NCBI GenBank assembly: GCA_017450705.1
Contig: JAFSTC010000098.1
Coordinates: 1 to 40,357 of the forward strand
DNA: 40,357 nucleotides
Direction of reading: 5' to 3'
Origin: Lentisphaeria bacterium
Lineage (GTDB): Bacteria > Verrucomicrobiota > Lentisphaeria > Victivallales > Victivallaceae
Positions 32,781 through 40,357 of the stretch are shown here, in pieces. The translations under genes were made by a program, and so were the position numbers. Under the pieces are notes generated by a model that saw only the letters and a list, made by a program, of their open reading frames with translations, had not been told where the DNA came from and did no database searches. Positions within the stretch are counted from its first letter, which is position 1. Each line of letters begins with the position of its first letter.

Positions 32781-34097
32781 TCAAAGCACGAAGGCGAGGA
32801 TCGCTCCGGCGGCGCCGCCGAGGAAAAAGCCGAATATCTGCAGCAGGGTCAGGTTGTCGTTGGAGGCCTGAACGACGAACTTGTGCAGTTCCTTCATCTT
32901 CATATCGTTCACGGCCTTCCTGATCGTGCCGGGGAGATCGACTTTTGCCAGCAGACCCGAACTGTCGTCGCGCAGGGTCTTGACCACGTAAAGCTGCAGC
33001 AGGGGCAGCCCCTTTTCCCGGAGCAGGGTCCAGAAAAGCTCGCTGCGGAGGATCTCGTCGGCCAGTTCGGGGAGTTTTTCCGCAAGGACCGAGGAAGCGT
33101 ATTCCTCCGCCGAAAGGCGTTTGTCCCGCAGGAAACTTTCGATCTTTCCGGCGTTTTCGGGACGTTCCGCCCAGTCCCGGCCCATCTCCAGCGCCCGGGC
33201 GAGATAGCCCGCGATCTTTTCCTGCGTTTCCGTCTTCTCGAGAGCGGTCATCAGTTCTTTTTCGCCGTCATTCCAGAATTTCTCGACCTCATCGCCGACG
33301 GAACTCGAGGTCATGTTTTCCTTCCACCAGCTGAGGATCGGGTGCTCCCTGCGGAAGGACTCCGCCACCTTTTCGGAAACCACTTTCCGGAGTTCGGCCG
33401 ACAGATCCGGGAGCAGCTCCCAGAAGAGAGCTACGGCGCCGTCGACGGTTTTCTTCCGGGCGGCGTCATCCGAGAGGAACTGCCGCGTCGCGAACCGGCA
33501 GAGCCGCCCGGCGTTTTCCGGCGTCAGCGTCTCCCGGACCATCCGTGAAACGAAATCCCGCACGAAGGGCGCCGCCAGTGCGGCGATCTCGGCGTTGTGG
33601 CTGACGAGCTGGCGGTTCACGAAGGAACGGACTTTTTCCTCGAATGCCGGGTCCCGCAGGTACTCCAGCGCGATCCTCCCGACGGCATTGGAGATCTTTT
33701 CAGGCTTCAGGAGATGTTTCGGGATCAGGATCCCCAGTTCACGGGCGAAACTCTCCTTCCGGCCCGGGATCACCCCCTGCGGCCAGAACCAGTGCTTCTC
33801 ATAGGGTCTGAAAAGCATCCAGATGGCGACGGCGTTGGTGAGATAGCCGACGGCGGCCGAGGCCAAAACGGGGAGCAGGTACTTCCTGAAGAGACTTCCC
33901 TCTGCAAATTCTTCCGGCAGGCATATCCCCCAGGGACTGTGCCGGAGGATCAGAAGCGTCACCATGAGACATATGACGGCGCAGCTGACGATCCGGCAGC
34001 CGCGGTCCGCGAGCTTGACCGCTCTCCCGCGTCCGGATGCGGTATCCATGCCGCCTTCTCCGCCTTGTTCCCTTTTCCCGTTCCGTGCGCCCGTCAT
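32781..34097 (-). CDS. DUF445 family membrane protein
   Basis: A 438-residue DUF445 (YheB-like) protein. Hydrophobic segments lie at about residues 35-56 and in LLPVLASAAVGYLTNAVAIWMLF near the N-terminus, and a last one at the very C-terminus (LLQIFGFFLGGAAGAILAFVL). The family signature GYLTNAVAIWMLFRPY...PQGVIPGRK is present. The long middle is charged and helical, probably cytoplasmic or periplasmic. Its function is not established in any organism that I know well; B. subtilis YheB is spore-related, which does not apply here. The ATG at 34097 has a good GGAGG site; another at 34049 is possible. Divergent from the LacI gene. Confidence 0.82.
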   Translation of the reverse strand: MTGARNGKREQGGEGGMDTASGRGRAVKLADRGCRIVSCAVICLMVTLLILRHSPWGICLPEEFAEGSLFRKYLLPVLASAAVGYLTNAVAIWMLFRPYEKHWFWPQGVIPGRKESFARELGILIPKHLLKPEKISNAVGRIALEYLRDPAFEEKVRSFVNRQLVSHNAEIAALAAPFVRDFVSRMVRETLTPENAGRLCRFATRQFLSDDAARKKTVDGAVALFWELLPDLSAELRKVVSEKVAESFRREHPILSWWKENMTSSSVGDEVEKFWNDGEKELMTALEKTETQEKIAGYLARALEMGRDWAERPENAGKIESFLRDKRLSAEEYASSVLAEKLPELADEILRSELFWTLLREKGLPLLQLYVVKTLRDDSSGLLAKVDLPGTIRKAVNDMKMKELHKFVVQASNDNLTLLQIFGFFLGGAAGAILAFVL

Positions 34098-34129
34098 GAT
34101 CGATCCTCCAGCTGCCGGTTTCTGCCGCT

Positions 34130-34158
34130 AATATAGCCGTAAGTGAAGCCCGATACAA
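34130..34158 (-). promoter_or_regulatory. Promoter of the DUF445 gene
   Basis: On the minus strand TTGTAT (34153-34158), 17 bp, then TATATT (34130-34135), about 33 bp before the start codon. Confidence 0.55.
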
Positions 34159-34210
34159 CTCCCGGTCGATGAAAAAGACGTAAAAAGTCGAAAAAAAACG
34201 TCCGGCGCGG

Positions 34211-34239
34211 TTGACATGGTCCGCAGGCAGTGCTATATT
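34211..34239 (+). promoter_or_regulatory. Strong promoter of the lacI-dgoD locus
   Basis: A perfect TTGACA (34211-34216), 17 bp, then TATATT (34234-34239), about 47 bp before the LacI start. It is the best promoter in the window. No clear LacI-type palindromic operator is evident around it. Confidence 0.8.
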
Positions 34240-34285
34240 GCATCCGAGAACAACTAATTCGTATAAGAAGCCGGGGCTTTTCGAT

Positions 34286-35251
34286 ATGACGCAGCGGGAA
34301 TTCGCAAAGCTGCTCAACATTTCGCAGGCGGCGGTCTCCATGGCGCTGAAGGACAGCCCGGAGATCTCGCTTGCGCGGCGGCGTCATATCCAGGAGCTGG
34401 CGGAGAAACTGGGATACCGTCCCAATCTCGCCGGGCAGCTGCTGCGCAAAGGCCGCAGCAATCTCATCGGCGCGATCCTGCCGCCTCTGGAATACGGGTT
34501 CTACGCGGAACTGCTGGAGAAACTCTACACCCACGCCCGGGCGCACGGGTACGTCCTGCTTCTGGAGAACTGTTCCCGCGAGGAGGACATGGAGCGCATC
34601 GGGCGGACCATGCGGCAGTACAACGTCGCGGGGATCCTTGCCGGGTGCGGGAGCGCTCTGGCGCAGGAGTTTCTGCCGAATGAAATCCCCACCGTGCTGA
34701 TCGCGGGGGAGAATTTCCGGGATGACGGGAATCCGCAGATGATGTGGGTCCAGCCCGATCTGTACGAGAGCGGGCGCACCCTGGGCGGCTATCTGCTGGG
34801 GAAGGGCCGCAAATATGTCGTTTTCGTGGGGATGGCCCGGGACAGCGAACCCCGGTACAGGGGGGTGCGTGAGGCGCTGGGAGACGCCGCTCATCTTGAG
34901 ACGATCTTCTGCCGGGACAACACCCGGTCCGCAGGATACCTGCTCGCGGGGGAGGTCCTCGAGAAGTTCCCCGGCTGCGACGCCGTCGTGGCCCACAACG
35001 ACGATATGGCCATCGGCATTTTGAGCCGCTTCTACAAGGAGGGCGTCTCCGTCCCCGGCCGGATCGCCGTCGCCGGGTTCGACAACATCTCTTCCGGCGC
35101 GTTTGCGCCGCCGCCGCTCACCTCCATCGGTCCGAGTCTGGACGCCTTTGCCGAAGCCGCCGTCACCGGTGTGCTGGATATGCTGGAGGGCAGGGCGGTG
35201 AAAAAATGCGTTTTCATCAAGTGCGGACTGGCCGTGAGGGATTCCGCGTAA
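34286..35251 (+). CDS. LacI family transcriptional regulator
   Basis: A 321-residue LacI/GalR regulator. The N-terminal helix-turn-helix reads MTQREFAKLLNISQAAVSMAL, followed by the hinge helix around YRPNLAGQLLRKGRSN and a periplasmic-binding-protein-like sensor domain (NLIGAILPPLE, VAGILAGCG, VAHNDDMAIGIL, IAVAGFDNIS). It should bind a sugar or sugar-acid effector and control the following genes, which suggests galactonate or a related compound. The ATG at 34286 sits where LacI proteins usually start; the frame upstream to 34211 crosses the promoter. The next gene begins 11 bp after its stop. Confidence 0.93.
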   Translation: MTQREFAKLLNISQAAVSMALKDSPEISLARRRHIQELAEKLGYRPNLAGQLLRKGRSNLIGAILPPLEYGFYAELLEKLYTHARAHGYVLLLENCSREEDMERIGRTMRQYNVAGILAGCGSALAQEFLPNEIPTVLIAGENFRDDGNPQMMWVQPDLYESGRTLGGYLLGKGRKYVVFVGMARDSEPRYRGVREALGDAAHLETIFCRDNTRSAGYLLAGEVLEKFPGCDAVVAHNDDMAIGILSRFYKEGVSVPGRIAVAGFDNISSGAFAPPPLTSIGPSLDAFAEAAVTGVLDMLEGRAVKKCVFIKCGLAVRDSA

Positions 35252-35262
35252 GGGGGCAGGAC

Positions 35263-35895
35263 ATGAAGATCGAATATGTTTTGACGGATGTGGACGGGAC
35301 GCTCACCTCCGTCGATAAGACGGGGGGCATGGCCCGCTCCATCCTCTCGCACTTTCAGGAAGCGGCCGGATGCGGCGATATCCCGCCCTCCGACGTCTGC
35401 ATCAGCAAGACGCTGGCGAAGTACGGCATCAGCCCCGAAAAATTCGCATCGAAACTGCGGGAGGATCTGGCGCAGCACACGGTCCTGCGGCCCGACGCCG
35501 CGGCATTTCTCCGCTTCTGCAGAGCCTCGGGGCGCAAACTTTATACGGCGACGACCAATTCGAAGTACATCGCGCTTCTGAAACTTTCTCTCGGCGGCTT
35601 CACGGAGGAGGATTTCTGCGGATTCTTCGGCGGCGACGCCTTCGGGAATCCTCTGGGGAAGGGGTCTCCCGCGTACTTTCCCTCCATTCTTGCGGCCCTC
35701 GGCAGCACGGGGGAGAATGTCGCGATGATCGGCGACGAGCCGGATTTCGATCTCTATCCCGCCCTCCGGGCCGGGATCGGGACGGTCATCATGGTGGATC
35801 TTGCCCAGCGTGAGGATGTGTGCCGCAAAGACGGCGCGTATTTCGTCAACAGTCTGCTCCATGCGGAAAAGATAATCGGAAACGAGGAGCCGTGA
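35263..35895 (+). CDS. HAD superfamily hydrolase
   Basis: A 210-residue haloacid-dehalogenase-type phosphatase. Motif I is TDVDGTLT with nucleophile Asp9 and acid/base Asp11, motif II is in TATTNSK, and motif IV is MIGDEPDFDLYPA. It has a helical cap after motif I, as in phosphoglycolate- or sugar-phosphatase-like members. The substrate cannot be told from sequence. Lying between the LacI gene and dgoD (4-bp gap to dgoD), it may dephosphorylate a sugar or sugar-acid phosphate in the same pathway; that is inference from order. Confidence 0.85.
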   Translation: MKIEYVLTDVDGTLTSVDKTGGMARSILSHFQEAAGCGDIPPSDVCISKTLAKYGISPEKFASKLREDLAQHTVLRPDAAAFLRFCRASGRKLYTATTNSKYIALLKLSLGGFTEEDFCGFFGGDAFGNPLGKGSPAYFPSILAALGSTGENVAMIGDEPDFDLYPALRAGIGTVIMVDLAQREDVCRKDGAYFVNSLLHAEKIIGNEEP

Positions 35896-35899
35896 AACG

Positions 35900-37048
35900 A
35901 TGAAAATAGACCATTTCGAGCTGTTCAAAGTCCCGCCCCGCTGGCTTTTCCTCAAAGTCGTCACGGATGACGGCGTCACCGGCTGGGGCGAACCCGTGAT
36001 CGAAGGTCGCGCCGAGACGGTCGCCGCCGCGGTCCGTGAGGCCGAAACGCTTCTCAAGGGGCACCCCGCCAACAGGATCGAGGATGCTTTCCAGATGCTC
36101 TACCGGGGCGGATTTTACCGGGGCGGACCGATCCTCACCAGCGCGATCTCCGGCATCGAACAGGCTCTGTGGGACATCCGTGGAAAAGTGCTGGACCTTC
36201 CCGTCTGCGAGCTCCTCGGCGGTCCGGTCCGCGACAGGATCCGGGTCTACTGCTGGATCGGCGGCGACCGGCCCGACGACGTCGCTTCCGCCGCCCTCGA
36301 GAAAAAGGCGCAGGGGTACTCCGCAGTCAAGATGAACGGGACTTCCGAGCTGGATTACCTCGACTCCTACGCCAAGATCGACGCCGCGGTCGGCCGGGTC
36401 GCCGCGATCCGCGAGGCCTGCGGCAAGGATTTCGACATCGCCGTCGATTTCCACGGCCGCGTCCATCAGGCCATGGCCCGGATCCTCATGAAGGAATTGG
36501 AGCCATACCGCCTGATGTTCGTCGAGGAGCCGGTCCTGATCGAAAACTTTGAGCTCTTCAAAGAGCTTCGCGGCCACACGGCCACCCCCATCGCCACGGG
36601 GGAACGCAATTTCACCCGCTGGGGCTTCAAGGAGATCATCGGCTCCGGATGCGTCGATGTGATCCAGCCCGATCTCTGCCATGCGGGCGGCATCTTCGAA
36701 GTGCGCAAGATCGCCGCCATGGCCGAGTGTCACGACATCGCCGTGGCGCCCCACTGTCCTCTGGGCCCCATCGCTCTCGCGGCGTCGCTCCAGCTGGACT
36801 GGTGCACGCCCAATGCCGTCATCCAGGAGCAGAGTCTGGGGATCCACTACAACGCGGGTGCGGATCTGCTGGACTACCTTGCCGACCGGACCGTTTTCGA
36901 GTACCGGCAGGGCTTCGTTTACCGCAATGACGCGCCCGGACTGGGCATTTCGGTCGATGAGGAAAAGGTCCGCGAGGCTGCCCGGATCGGCCACGACTGG
37001 AAGAATCCCGTCTGGCGCACTGCAGATGGTACCATTGCCGAATGGTGA
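35900..37048 (+). CDS. dgoD: D-galactonate dehydratase
   Basis: A 382-residue enolase-superfamily dehydratase, exactly the length of E. coli DgoD, converting D-galactonate to 2-dehydro-3-deoxy-D-galactonate. Active-site residues fall at the same numbers: Asp183 and His185 in VDFHGRV, Glu209 in FVEEPV, Glu235 in TGER and His285 in PHCPLGPIAL. PPRWLFLK near the start and GIHYN near the end also match. DgoK and DgoA, which finish the DeLey-Doudoroff route, are not in the window. Closely related mannonate- or arabinonate-type dehydratases remain an alternative, but the identity across the protein favours galactonate. Confidence 0.92.
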   Translation: MKIDHFELFKVPPRWLFLKVVTDDGVTGWGEPVIEGRAETVAAAVREAETLLKGHPANRIEDAFQMLYRGGFYRGGPILTSAISGIEQALWDIRGKVLDLPVCELLGGPVRDRIRVYCWIGGDRPDDVASAALEKKAQGYSAVKMNGTSELDYLDSYAKIDAAVGRVAAIREACGKDFDIAVDFHGRVHQAMARILMKELEPYRLMFVEEPVLIENFELFKELRGHTATPIATGERNFTRWGFKEIIGSGCVDVIQPDLCHAGGIFEVRKIAAMAECHDIAVAPHCPLGPIALAASLQLDWCTPNAVIQEQSLGIHYNAGADLLDYLADRTVFEYRQGFVYRNDAPGLGISVDEEKVREAARIGHDWKNPVWRTADGTIAEW

Positions 37049-37085
37049 TAGTCGATACGCTTTCTAACAACCCGAAGGAGGAAAC

Positions 37086-37814
37086 ATGAAACAGCGTCAA
37101 CATCAAACGGAAAAGAAGGCTTTTACCCTGATCGAGCTCCTCGTCGTGATCGCCATCATCGCGATCCTGGCGGCGATGCTCATGCCCGCACTGCAGCAGG
37201 CCCGGGAACGGGCCCAGCAGTCCAACTGCACCAGCAACATGAAACAGCTGGCTCAAGCGTACCAGATGTATTCGGAGTCCTACGACGGCTGGTGTCTCCG
37301 CATGCACGCCGGAGATTACCCGGGCCACCTGGGACGTTGGCCCAATGTCATGGTGGACAAGAAGTTCATGTCGTCCATGAAGTCCATCACCTGTCCCTCC
37401 GCCAAAGCCATCACCAGCTACAAGGTCGGCGCCAACGACTGGTCCCTCAACACGGGTGTGGGGCTGAATATCCGCACCTTCGGAGGCAGCGACAGTTTGA
37501 GCAAGTTCTGGCACAAGGAGACGGCGATCTCCCAGTTCCACAACAATTCGAAGCTCGTCGTTTTCATGGATGTCCCCGTCACCAAGCAGGGCGTCGGCGC
37601 TGTCGGCTATTATTTCAACGCCAACAACGGCGTCTATGAGATGAACAACGGCGTCTGGTACGGCGTCTCCATCCGTCACGCCGGACGGGCGAACTGCGCC
37701 TTCTTCGACGGACACGCGGGGTCTCTGGAGTACAACGAGGTCCGCAACTGGGAGCACTACAGCCCGGCGGACGATCCCCTCGTGAGGAAAACCGGCAAGT
37801 GGGGCGGCGTGTAG
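37086..37814 (+). CDS. Type II secretion pseudopilin-like protein (H-x9-DG type)
   Basis: A 242-residue prepilin-like protein. Leader [12 protein letters not shown], then Phe13, Thr, Leu, Ile and the conserved Glu17, followed by a hydrophobic helix ([16 protein letters not shown]) and the ALQQARERA start of the ectodomain. The residue before the cleavage point is Ala, not Gly. The H-x9-DG signature is in [13 protein letters not shown] near residue 205. The ribosome site GAAGGAGG is the strongest in this region, so the gene may be made in excess of its neighbours. It lies 37 bp after dgoD in a carbohydrate locus; a role in surface handling of substrate is often guessed for such proteins but not shown. 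Confidence 0.87.
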   Translation: MKQRQHQTEKKAFTLIELLVVIAIIAILAAMLMPALQQARERAQQSNCTSNMKQLAQAYQMYSESYDGWCLRMHAGDYPGHLGRWPNVMVDKKFMSSMKSITCPSAKAITSYKVGANDWSLNTGVGLNIRTFGGSDSLSKFWHKETAISQFHNNSKLVVFMDVPVTKQGVGAVGYYFNANNGVYEMNNGVWYGVSIRHAGRANCAFFDGHAGSLEYNEVRNWEHYSPADDPLVRKTGKWGGV

Positions 37815-37842
37815 TCCTCCCATAAAAAGCAAGGTCGAAAAC

Positions 37843-39180
37843 ATGTCAGGTCTGCACGATCAGCTGGGGAAGAGGGCTTTTGCGCTGCTGCCGCCGTGGG
37901 AACGGGAATTCTGGAAACAGGAGGCGGAGAATATGCCCGGTTACTGTTTCTATCCCGACGACCATCAGGCGGCGCAGTGGGATCCCTCGCCTGAACGGTT
38001 CGAGTTTCTGGGCAAGTACTGCATCATGCCCAACGGGCGGCTGATCCCCCACGGTCCGGTGGATGCGGACGGCAAGTGCGCCGCCTTCGCCGGAGATACG
38101 GATCCGGCCCCCACGGAATACGCCGTGAGATACTACTGCCGGAAGATCATAGAACTCCTGCGGGGAAACGACGTCGTCGAGTCCGCCCGGTTCGCCGGGA
38201 CTCTGGCCCATCTGGCCCAGGATGCCTGCATCCCGGTCCACGCGATGAACAACATTTTGATCAACCGGCTGTTCCCGGACGCGGACGGCAAGTATTTCTT
38301 CTACCACAGGATCGTGGACAACCACCCCTTCGATGCCGCTTCGATCTCGGCCGAACCCCGCTTGCTGGGGCGGACCGAGGAGGAACTGGTCTTTGCCTTC
38401 ATGGAGGAGATGATCTGCAAGGTCGAGCACAACATCGGTCTTCTGGTCCCGTTCCTCGCGGCCGTCAAAAACGGCGATGTTCGCGAAGAAAACCGCATTT
38501 CTCAGGAGATCAACGCCGACGCCGTGCGGTATACGGTCGATCTCTGGCACACGCTTTTCTGCATTGCCTTCGACCGCTTCGAAGAGGCGGATCTGCGCAA
38601 ATTCGACTTCCGCGATCTCACCGACAGCCGGATGGTTTTGAGCTACGACAAAAAATACGACCGGCAAAAATACATCGACGCAGGGATCCCCTTTTACCGG
38701 ACGCTGTTCCCCGAGGCCGATCCCTGCCGGGCCCGCCTTGCCACCGATCCTTATGCCTACGAACCGGCGTTCGATGCGGCGTACGACGGTTCCGGCAATC
38801 TGATCCCGCTGGAGCTGATCGTCGACGGCCGCCGCCGCAGAGGTGCAAGGGGACTTGCGGCAGGAGCCTTCGGCATCGCCACATTCCGGGTCCCCGGAAC
38901 GGTCTTTTGCGAATTGGATGTTTTCGCGGGCGTCCATCCCGATTCCGCGTCGGACCGGGAGGTCGTTTTCGGCGTCTGGTGCGACGAAGCGCCGGAACCG
39001 CTGCTCGCCGTGGGCCGGGCGGACAGGAAAAGCGAGGCACTGCATTTCCATCTGACCCTTCCCCGAAACTGCCGGGAGATCAGCCTCCTCTCCGCCGGCG
39101 GCGACAGGCAGACTTCCGCCGTCTGGCTTTCCCCGAAACTGAAGTACAGGGATCCCTTCGCGGATCGTGAAAGGAAATAA
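37843..39180 (+). CDS. Zinc-dependent phospholipase C / S1-P1 nuclease-like protein with NPCBM-like domain
   Basis: A 445-residue protein. The N-terminal ~290 residues are helical and carry a zinc-ligand pattern like that of zinc-dependent phospholipase C and S1/P1 nucleases: His5 close to the start, Asp39/Asp40/His41 (YPDDHQ), His70, then His123-x3-Asp127-x5-His133 (HLAQDACIPVHA) and a His155-x3-Asp159 pair. The H-x3-D-x5-H spacing equals that of PLC. The C-terminal ~140 residues look like an NPCBM/NEW2-type beta domain ending in VWLSPKLKY. No signal peptide is seen, which is odd for this enzyme class, where the mature N-terminus binds zinc. The start is 28 bp after the pseudopilin gene. Function and substrate are unknown. 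Confidence 0.6.
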   Translation: MSGLHDQLGKRAFALLPPWEREFWKQEAENMPGYCFYPDDHQAAQWDPSPERFEFLGKYCIMPNGRLIPHGPVDADGKCAAFAGDTDPAPTEYAVRYYCRKIIELLRGNDVVESARFAGTLAHLAQDACIPVHAMNNILINRLFPDADGKYFFYHRIVDNHPFDAASISAEPRLLGRTEEELVFAFMEEMICKVEHNIGLLVPFLAAVKNGDVREENRISQEINADAVRYTVDLWHTLFCIAFDRFEEADLRKFDFRDLTDSRMVLSYDKKYDRQKYIDAGIPFYRTLFPEADPCRARLATDPYAYEPAFDAAYDGSGNLIPLELIVDGRRRRGARGLAAGAFGIATFRVPGTVFCELDVFAGVHPDSASDREVVFGVWCDEAPEPLLAVGRADRKSEALHFHLTLPRNCREISLLSAGGDRQTSAVWLSPKLKYRDPFADRERK

Positions 39181-39182
39181 GT

Positions 39183-40357
39183 ATGTCGATGAAGTCAAGT
39201 TGTATCCCATGTGCGGTCCTGTTCGCTGCTTTCGGCGTCTTCGCCTTCGGAGACCCGGATTTCGAGCGGACTGAGCCGCAGGAACTCCCCATGTGGACCG
39301 GGGCCCAGTGGGCCAAGGCCACCACCGTCAAATTCTCGGCCAAAGTCGTCGAAGACCCCAAATCTGCGGCCAGCGGCAAACGTTTTCTGCGCATCGAAAA
39401 TCCGAACAAGACCAGCGCGGGCGTCATCGCCCATCCGGGAATAAAGAAGATCGCGGGCTACGGGCTCAAGATCACCGGCAAAGTCAGGGGCGACGGCTTG
39501 CGGCTGATAGGGGTGATGCGCCGCGGCGCCGACGGCAAAAACAGGAAGTGGCACCGCAAACAGGAGACGGGGTTCAAACGTCTGAACTCGGAGACGTGGG
39601 AGCCCGTGGAGTTCACCTACATCCCCGAGGAGGAGGATGCGAGCTTCCTCATCCGGCTTGCCGTGCGGGACGGGCGTGTGGATTTCGACGACTTCAAACT
39701 GGAGCCGTTCCGCATCGACGACGGAGCCGCCGCCGCTCCGAAGAAAAAAGCGCCCGCCCCGGCAAAGACCGCGGTCAGGACCGTCCCTCATCCCAGGAGC
39801 GGGCGGCATCTCATCTTCTCCGATTTCGAAACGTGGCAAAACGGTCTCCCGCAGGGGTGGAAACGGCATGAGGACGACACCGCCTCCTCCATCCGGCGTT
39901 TCGCCCACGGCGAGAGCGATCTCCCGCGCTTCGGCCGCAGCGGCCTCTTCCTCGACGGAAAGATCATCATGGAGCCGCCCATGCGGGATCTGGCCGTTCC
40001 CCGGTCCCGTCCCATGCGTCTGGCCTTCTACGCCAAGGGCGAGAACGGCCGCATCAGGGCGCGCCTCCACGAGGGACGCAACGGCTTCGTCGATTATCTG
40101 GTCGATCTCGTGGATGAACCCACCACGTCCGAGTGGAAAAAGTACGCGACGGCGTTTTCGCTTCCGCCCGCGTGCCGCATCGACAACGCCGCCGTCGAAC
40201 TGATCGGCGAAAACGTGATCGTCGACAATGTGGAATTCAAGGCCGCCCGGGGAGGGGACGGCAAACTGGTCTACTCCATTCCCGTGGTGAAGACCGCTCC
40301 CGTGATCGACGGCAAAGCCTCTCCGGGCGAGTGGGACTGCGCCACGGGCGCTTCCGA
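39183..40357 (+). CDS. Exported carbohydrate-binding protein, incomplete at window end
   Basis: A plus-strand frame open from the ATG at 39183 to the last base (391 codons seen, no stop). It starts 2 bp after the previous stop, with an AAAGGA ribosome site. The first ~23 residues form a signal peptide (MSMKSSCIPCAVLFAAFGVF). Two jelly-roll-like segments follow (residues ~25-180 and ~205-360; each with an FEN/FDDF- or DNVEF-type strand at its end), joined by an Ala/Pro/Lys linker (APKKKAPAPAKTA). At residues 375-385 the IDGKASPGEWD segment opens what looks like a CBM9-like domain. It is probably a large secreted polysaccharide-binding or degrading protein; the catalytic part, if any, lies outside the window. 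Confidence 0.75.
   Translation, partial: MSMKSSCIPCAVLFAAFGVFAFGDPDFERTEPQELPMWTGAQWAKATTVKFSAKVVEDPKSAASGKRFLRIENPNKTSAGVIAHPGIKKIAGYGLKITGKVRGDGLRLIGVMRRGADGKNRKWHRKQETGFKRLNSETWEPVEFTYIPEEEDASFLIRLAVRDGRVDFDDFKLEPFRIDDGAAAAPKKKAPAPAKTAVRTVPHPRSGRHLIFSDFETWQNGLPQGWKRHEDDTASSIRRFAHGESDLPRFGRSGLFLDGKIIMEPPMRDLAVPRSRPMRLAFYAKGENGRIRARLHEGRNGFVDYLVDLVDEPTTSEWKKYATAFSLPPACRIDNAAVELIGENVIVDNVEFKAARGGDGKLVYSIPVVKTAPVIDGKASPGEWDCATGAS

Noticed and set aside
34200-34286. LacI operator in the lacI promoter region
   Set aside because: No convincing central-CG palindrome of 14-20 bp was found near the -10 or start, so autoregulation is not claimed.
39195-40070. A minus-strand 291-residue frame opposite the last gene
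   Set aside because: The plus strand carries a signal peptide, ribosome site and CBM9-like segment; the minus frame is a GC shadow.

Overview
The window is a gene-dense, GC-rich bacterial segment that most resembles the PVC superphylum, probably Lentisphaerota (Victivallales-like). This assignment is inferred from gene content, not from a marker search. The supporting signs are two pseudopilin-like proteins with an H-x9-DG C-terminal signature, a GreA fused to a ~540-residue N-terminal extension (as I recall from Chlamydiae), type III glutamine synthetase, a long PPi-dependent phosphofructokinase, and secreted or NPCBM/CBM9-like carbohydrate-binding proteins. No rRNA, tRNA or CRISPR array was seen.

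Layout: (1) 1-1509 holds a structured non-coding edge and a minus-strand pair, a pseudopilin and an AhpD-like protein, ending in a clear terminator. (2) 1737-7421 (+) carries valS, glnN and a GNAT acetyltransferase, meeting a minus-strand pair (S41 lipoprotein protease, tRNA-dihydrouridine synthase) tail to tail. (3) 9753-15550 (+) is a compact housekeeping operon: PPi-phosphofructokinase, gatC, gatA, ruvC, a TatD-like hydrolase and an LplT-like transporter, mostly with overlapping stop/start codons. (4) 15608-19710 (-) carries yebC, pgi, rsmE and mtnA. (5) 19936-22883 (+) carries the long GreA and a metallophosphoesterase. (6) 22867-28076 (-) is arnA-arnD (L-Ara4N lipid A modification) followed by an unrecognised EF-hand membrane protein. 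(7) 28312-30995 (-) is an aminotransferase, a Gfo/Idh/MocA oxidoreductase and a small Cys-rich protein.

(8) 31105-32761 is a remnant of a Mu-like prophage. It holds a frameshifted 3' part of the MuF head protein with an apparently open C-terminal nuclease-like (toxin-type) domain, then an intact-looking gpG-like virion gene. Between them lie 250 bp of odd structured DNA, including a pseudoknot-like fold and an array of GTCNGAC heptamers spaced every 9 bp. (9) A DUF445 membrane protein (-) stands divergent from (10) a LacI-regulated locus running from 34286 to the window end (+): LacI regulator, HAD phosphatase, D-galactonate dehydratase, pseudopilin, a zinc phospholipase C/S1-P1-like enzyme with an NPCBM-like tail, and an exported protein with jelly-roll-like segments and the start of a CBM9-like domain, cut by the window edge.

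Almost every operon head carries a sigma-70-type promoter with exactly 17 bp between a variable -35 and a -10 that is usually TATATT. Ten such sites can be read by eye and they delimit the transcription units described above.
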